Shown: positions 5,381-6,680 of the stretch, piece after piece
Numbering within the stretch: position 1 is the stretch's first letter
Layout of the letters: each line of letters opens with the position of its first letter
Assembly: GCA_030640885.1 (NCBI GenBank)
Contig: DAOWIN010000045.1
Span: 1 to 6,680, forward strand
Source: Candidatus Omnitrophota bacterium
GTDB lineage: Bacteria; Omnitrophota; 4484-213
Length of the DNA stretch: 6,680 nt
Direction of reading: 5' to 3'
Translations under genes and position numbers: made by a program
Notes under the pieces: generated by a model
The model's input: only the letters and a program-made list of their open reading frames with translations
Told to the model about the DNA's origin: nothing
The model's database searches: none

Positions 5381-5679
5381 AAAAAACAATATTAGACAAC
5401 TATGAACAAGAAATCGAGAACAATATCTCAAAATATAAACCTGCTTCTCCTGCTAAACGCAAAAAAATTGAAGCAATAATTCAAAGAGCAAATGAGAAAA
5501 AAAATATTAGCCTAAGGGTTAATAGCCAGGACATAGATCTTTTAAAATTACGCGCAGAACATGAAGGCGTTCCCTACCAAATACTTATATCAAGCATATT
5601 ACACAAATTTGTTAGCGAACAGCTTATAGATCAAAAAAATATAGTTAAAAGTATTCGATTGCTAAAACTTGCAGGATAA
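5377..5679 (+). CDS. CopG-type ribbon-helix-helix antitoxin
   Basis: This is the antitoxin partner of the BrnT-like toxin and probably an autorepressor. The 100-residue protein has an acidic, helical N-terminal part (NYEQEIENNISKY, then PASPAKRKKIEAIIQRA). A ribbon-helix-helix domain follows: strand NISLRV (43-48), helix A (51-62, QDIDLLKLRAEH), the turn EGVPYQ and helix B (66-82, ILISSILHKFVSEQL). The combination 'K-x-I-S-L-R ... A-E-x-E-G-[VI]-P-Y-Q-x-L-I-x-S-x-L-H-K' is the hallmark of CopG antitoxins found beside BrnT-like toxins. The start at 5377 overlaps the toxin stop (ATGA). Order is toxin first, opposite to the Phd/RelE pair upstream. The protein is intact even though the toxin appears frameshifted, which is consistent with an antitoxin kept for regulation or immunity. 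Confidence 0.85.
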   Translation: MKKTILDNYEQEIENNISKYKPASPAKRKKIEAIIQRANEKKNISLRVNSQDIDLLKLRAEHEGVPYQILISSILHKFVSEQLIDQKNIVKSIRLLKLAG

Positions 5680-5692
5680 CAACAATAAAAAA

Positions 5693-5797
5693 AGTTACAA
5701 AGTTACAAAGTTAATAGAGTTTATTGAAGTTAATGGAAGTTTATGGAGTTAAACCCAATTAACCCCATAAACCCAATGAACCCCATAAACCCAAACT
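5693..5797 (+). repeat. Array of 8- and 9-bp repeats with opposite-strand halves
   Basis: Two exact AGTTACAA units (5693-5708) are followed by AGTTAATA. Next come degenerate units TTATTGAAGT, TAATGGAAGT, TTATGGAGT (about 5720-5749). Then a clean 9-bp array follows: ACCCAATTA, ACCCCATAA, ACCCAATGA, ACCCCATAA, ACCCAAACT (5753-5797). The second block is roughly the complement of the first, so the whole is an imperfect inverted array. It fills the 129-nt gap between the CopG antitoxin and the secreted protein's true start. In one frame it stays open and would read as N-P-I / N-P-M tripeptides. Confidence 0.8.
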
Positions 5798-5802
5798 GGA
5801 GG
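5798..5802 (+). promoter_or_regulatory. Shine-Dalgarno deciding the start of the secreted protein
   Basis: GGAGG sits 6 nt before the ATG at 5809. It lies immediately after the 9-bp array, so the in-frame ATG at 5743 inside the array, which lacks an SD, is not the start. Confidence 0.8.
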
Positions 5803-5808
5803 CATAAA

Positions 5809-6453
5809 ATGAAAATGAATAAGGATAAGTTGTTAAAATTTAAGGGGGGCAGGAAATTATCTATAATTTTTCTTTTTTTGTTTGTCTTTGCTATGAACTA
5901 TGAGCAAACAACTATGAACTATTGTGCCGCCGACTCGATAAAAATACGCACAATCATAACTCCCGTAGGTAGCCAGTCTGAGAAGTGGGGAGCAAAGGGC
6001 TTGATGGTGTGCATTGGGGGAGAGCCGATAAATGTAGGTGGATGTGGGGAAATAGCTGGAGTGCCAGTAACTGGTGCATTTGTAATAGATGATTCTGGAA
6101 CTAATGAAGAACCAACCTTTATTAAAGATAATGATGTAATTATCTTTGAAGATACAAATAATAATCATCAGTATGATTATACTTCTGGTTCTATTGCCAA
6201 CAGTGATACGGTGTATGAGGTGAGGGGCGGGGGAAATGAATATTGTTATACCTATTATTCCACTTCTTTGGTTTCATGTAATTGTCCTGTTGGCGAGACG
6301 AAGGAAAGAGACCTTGGCACTTGGGGTTGTTGTGAGCAAGTGATAGGTACCTTTGATACACTTTTTCGTCCACCTGGGGTTTCTTGTCCTATTCCTTTTG
6401 CGCACTTCACCGGCAGCCATGATTTAGGATTAGCTTGTGTCTGCTGTAAATAG
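5809..6453 (+). CDS. Secreted cysteine-rich protein of unknown function
   Basis: I do not recognise a family. The 214-residue product has a classic export signal: basic start (MKMNKDKLLKFKGGRK), hydrophobic core LSIIFLFLFVFA (17-28), and a polar region ending in a plausible AxA-like site (C-A-A, about 39-41). No lipobox is present, since N-Y precede the cysteine. The mature part holds 11 cysteines (68, 79, 146, 157, 159, 174, 175, 193, 210, 212, 213), including SCNC, GCC and a terminal CVCCK, suggesting disulfides or metal binding outside the cytoplasm. DTNNNHQYD (115-123) resembles a calcium-binding loop (D-x-N-x-N-x-x-x-D), a pattern seen in exported proteins with EF-hand or dockerin-like loops; this is inference. 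The signal-peptide codons 28-39 coincide with a 7-bp DNA repeat. The start is fixed by GGAGG at 5798-5802. It lies just upstream of rpmA with no evident functional tie. Confidence 0.8.
   Translation: MKMNKDKLLKFKGGRKLSIIFLFLFVFAMNYEQTTMNYCAADSIKIRTIITPVGSQSEKWGAKGLMVCIGGEPINVGGCGEIAGVPVTGAFVIDDSGTNEEPTFIKDNDVIIFEDTNNNHQYDYTSGSIANSDTVYEVRGGGNEYCYTYYSTSLVSCNCPVGETKERDLGTWGCCEQVIGTFDTLFRPPGVSCPIPFAHFTGSHDLGLACVCCK
5891..5925 (+). repeat. 7-bp tandem array inside the signal-peptide codons
   Basis: CTATGAA, CTATGAG, CAAACAA, CTATGAA, CTATTGT follow in exact 7-nt register over 35 nt. They encode A-M-N-Y-E-Q-T-T-M-N-Y-C, with M-N-Y twice. The unit resembles CTATGTG of the array at 2559-2590. Confidence 0.7.
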
Positions 6454-6479
6454 CAATTTTGAAATATTTCGCGTTTTTA

Positions 6480-6529
6480 AACGAAGTGAGACTTTTAGCG
6501 AAGTTTTCTATTGGAGTTTTGCTTCGTTC
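6480..6529 (+). other. Inverted repeat downstream of the secreted protein
   Basis: AACGAAG (6480-6486) is complementary to CTTCGTT (6522-6528), and a second GCGAAG (6499-6504) can compete for the same right arm. It could end the transcript of the secreted-protein gene, but no compact stem with a T-run is present, so a terminator call is weak. The 138-nt gap around it holds no gene that I can support. Confidence 0.3.
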
Positions 6530-6538
6530 TTAGACAGA

Positions 6539-6569
6539 CTTGATTGAGCTTGATTGAGGGCTACCCTCA
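6539..6569 (+). promoter_or_regulatory. Tandem 10-mer and compact hairpin in the rpmA leader
   Basis: CTTGATTGAG occurs twice in a row (6539-6548, 6549-6558). It runs into a 6-bp hairpin TGAGGG-CTA-CCCTCA (6555-6569) that ends 9 nt before the rpmA Shine-Dalgarno AAGGAG (6579-6584). Position suggests an effect on rpmA transcription or translation; the 3-nt loop makes it tight but possible. Function unproven. Confidence 0.4.
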
Positions 6570-6591
6570 CTCAGTTAGAAGGAGAAAAAAA

Positions 6592-6680
6592 ATGGCTCAT
6601 AAAAAGGGACAGGGAAGTTCACAAAACGGAAGAGATAGTCGAGCAAAGAGATTAGGCGTTAAGGTTTATGGCGGGCAGTC
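6592..6680 (+). CDS. rpmA: 50S ribosomal protein L27, 3'-truncated by the window edge
   Basis: L27 is a large-subunit protein whose N-terminal tail reaches toward the peptidyl transferase centre. The 29 visible residues start MAHKKGQGSSQNGRDS and continue RAKRLGVKVYGGQ, the nearly invariant L27 opening (AHKKGxGSSxNGRDSxxKRLGVKxxGGQ). The ATG at 6592 follows AAGGAG (6579-6584) by 7 nt, an ideal spacing. There is no extra N-terminal extension of the type cleaved off in Firmicutes. In many bacteria rpmA directly follows rplU; here the preceding gene is a secreted protein, so the usual rplU-rpmA pair is broken on this side. The rest of the gene lies beyond the window. Confidence 0.97.
   Translation, partial: MAHKKGQGSSQNGRDSRAKRLGVKVYGGQ

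Noticed and set aside
5693..5797. CRISPR array
   Set aside because: The units are 8-10 bp and contiguous with no spacers.
5743..5808. ATG at 5743 as the start of the secreted protein
   Set aside because: The extra 22 codons are a translation of the 9-bp repeat, would bury the signal peptide, and have no SD; GGAGG-6 nt-ATG at 5809 is better.
5857..6373. Minus-strand open frames 5857-6168 and 6191-6373
   Set aside because: Antisense shadows of the secreted protein, which has an SD, a signal peptide and patterned cysteines.

Overview
The window is an AT-rich, gene-dense bacterial chromosome segment with every recognisable gene on the + strand. The core genes (ribosomal protein S15, PNPase, DapB, ribosomal protein L27) are standard bacterial ones. 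Period-7 and period-9 repeat arrays between genes, two toxin-antitoxin pairs and a Cys-rich exported protein recall uncultured Gram-negative lineages such as Omnitrophota or other PVC-related groups. That placement is an impression from style, not a phylogenetic result.

Layout: (1) 1-2510 holds the 3' end of rpsO followed by pnp, the widespread rpsO-pnp arrangement. A leader between them contains a clear hairpin (343-369) and lacks a Shine-Dalgarno (SD) sequence. (2) 2497-2590 is an inverted pair of 7-bp tandem arrays that can form an 18-bp stem and that supplies the pnp stop codon. (3) 2681-3599 is a tightly coupled pair of unrecognised membrane proteins; the second carries a C-terminal extracytoplasmic domain resembling the PsbP/DcrB (Mog1-like) fold. 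(4) 3600-3811 is a non-coding stretch with a GC-rich hairpin patch and a promoter-like segment with two perfect TATAAT hexamers. (5) 3812-4253 is a Phd/YefM antitoxin with a RelE/ParE toxin, overlapping by 14 nt. (6) 4315-5103 is dapB (lysine/diaminopimelate pathway). (7) 5100-5679 is a second toxin-antitoxin pair in toxin-first order: a BrnT-like toxin whose N-terminus and body lie in different frames, then a CopG-type ribbon-helix-helix antitoxin. dapB, toxin and antitoxin are chained by two 4-bp ATGA overlaps. (8) 5693-5797 is an array of 8- and 9-bp repeats. (9) 5809-6453 is a secreted Cys-rich protein of unknown function. (10) 6454-6591 is a leader region before the start of rpmA (6592 to the window end).

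How the genes relate: rpsO, pnp and rpmA serve translation and RNA turnover, and dapB serves cell-wall precursor and lysine synthesis. The most unusual point is that dapB lies between two unrelated type II toxin-antitoxin modules and is translationally linked to the second one, whose toxin carries a -1 frame change at a TTTGGGG heptanucleotide. The second theme is short-period arrays that invade gene ends: the 3' end of pnp, and the signal-peptide codons and upstream region of the secreted protein.
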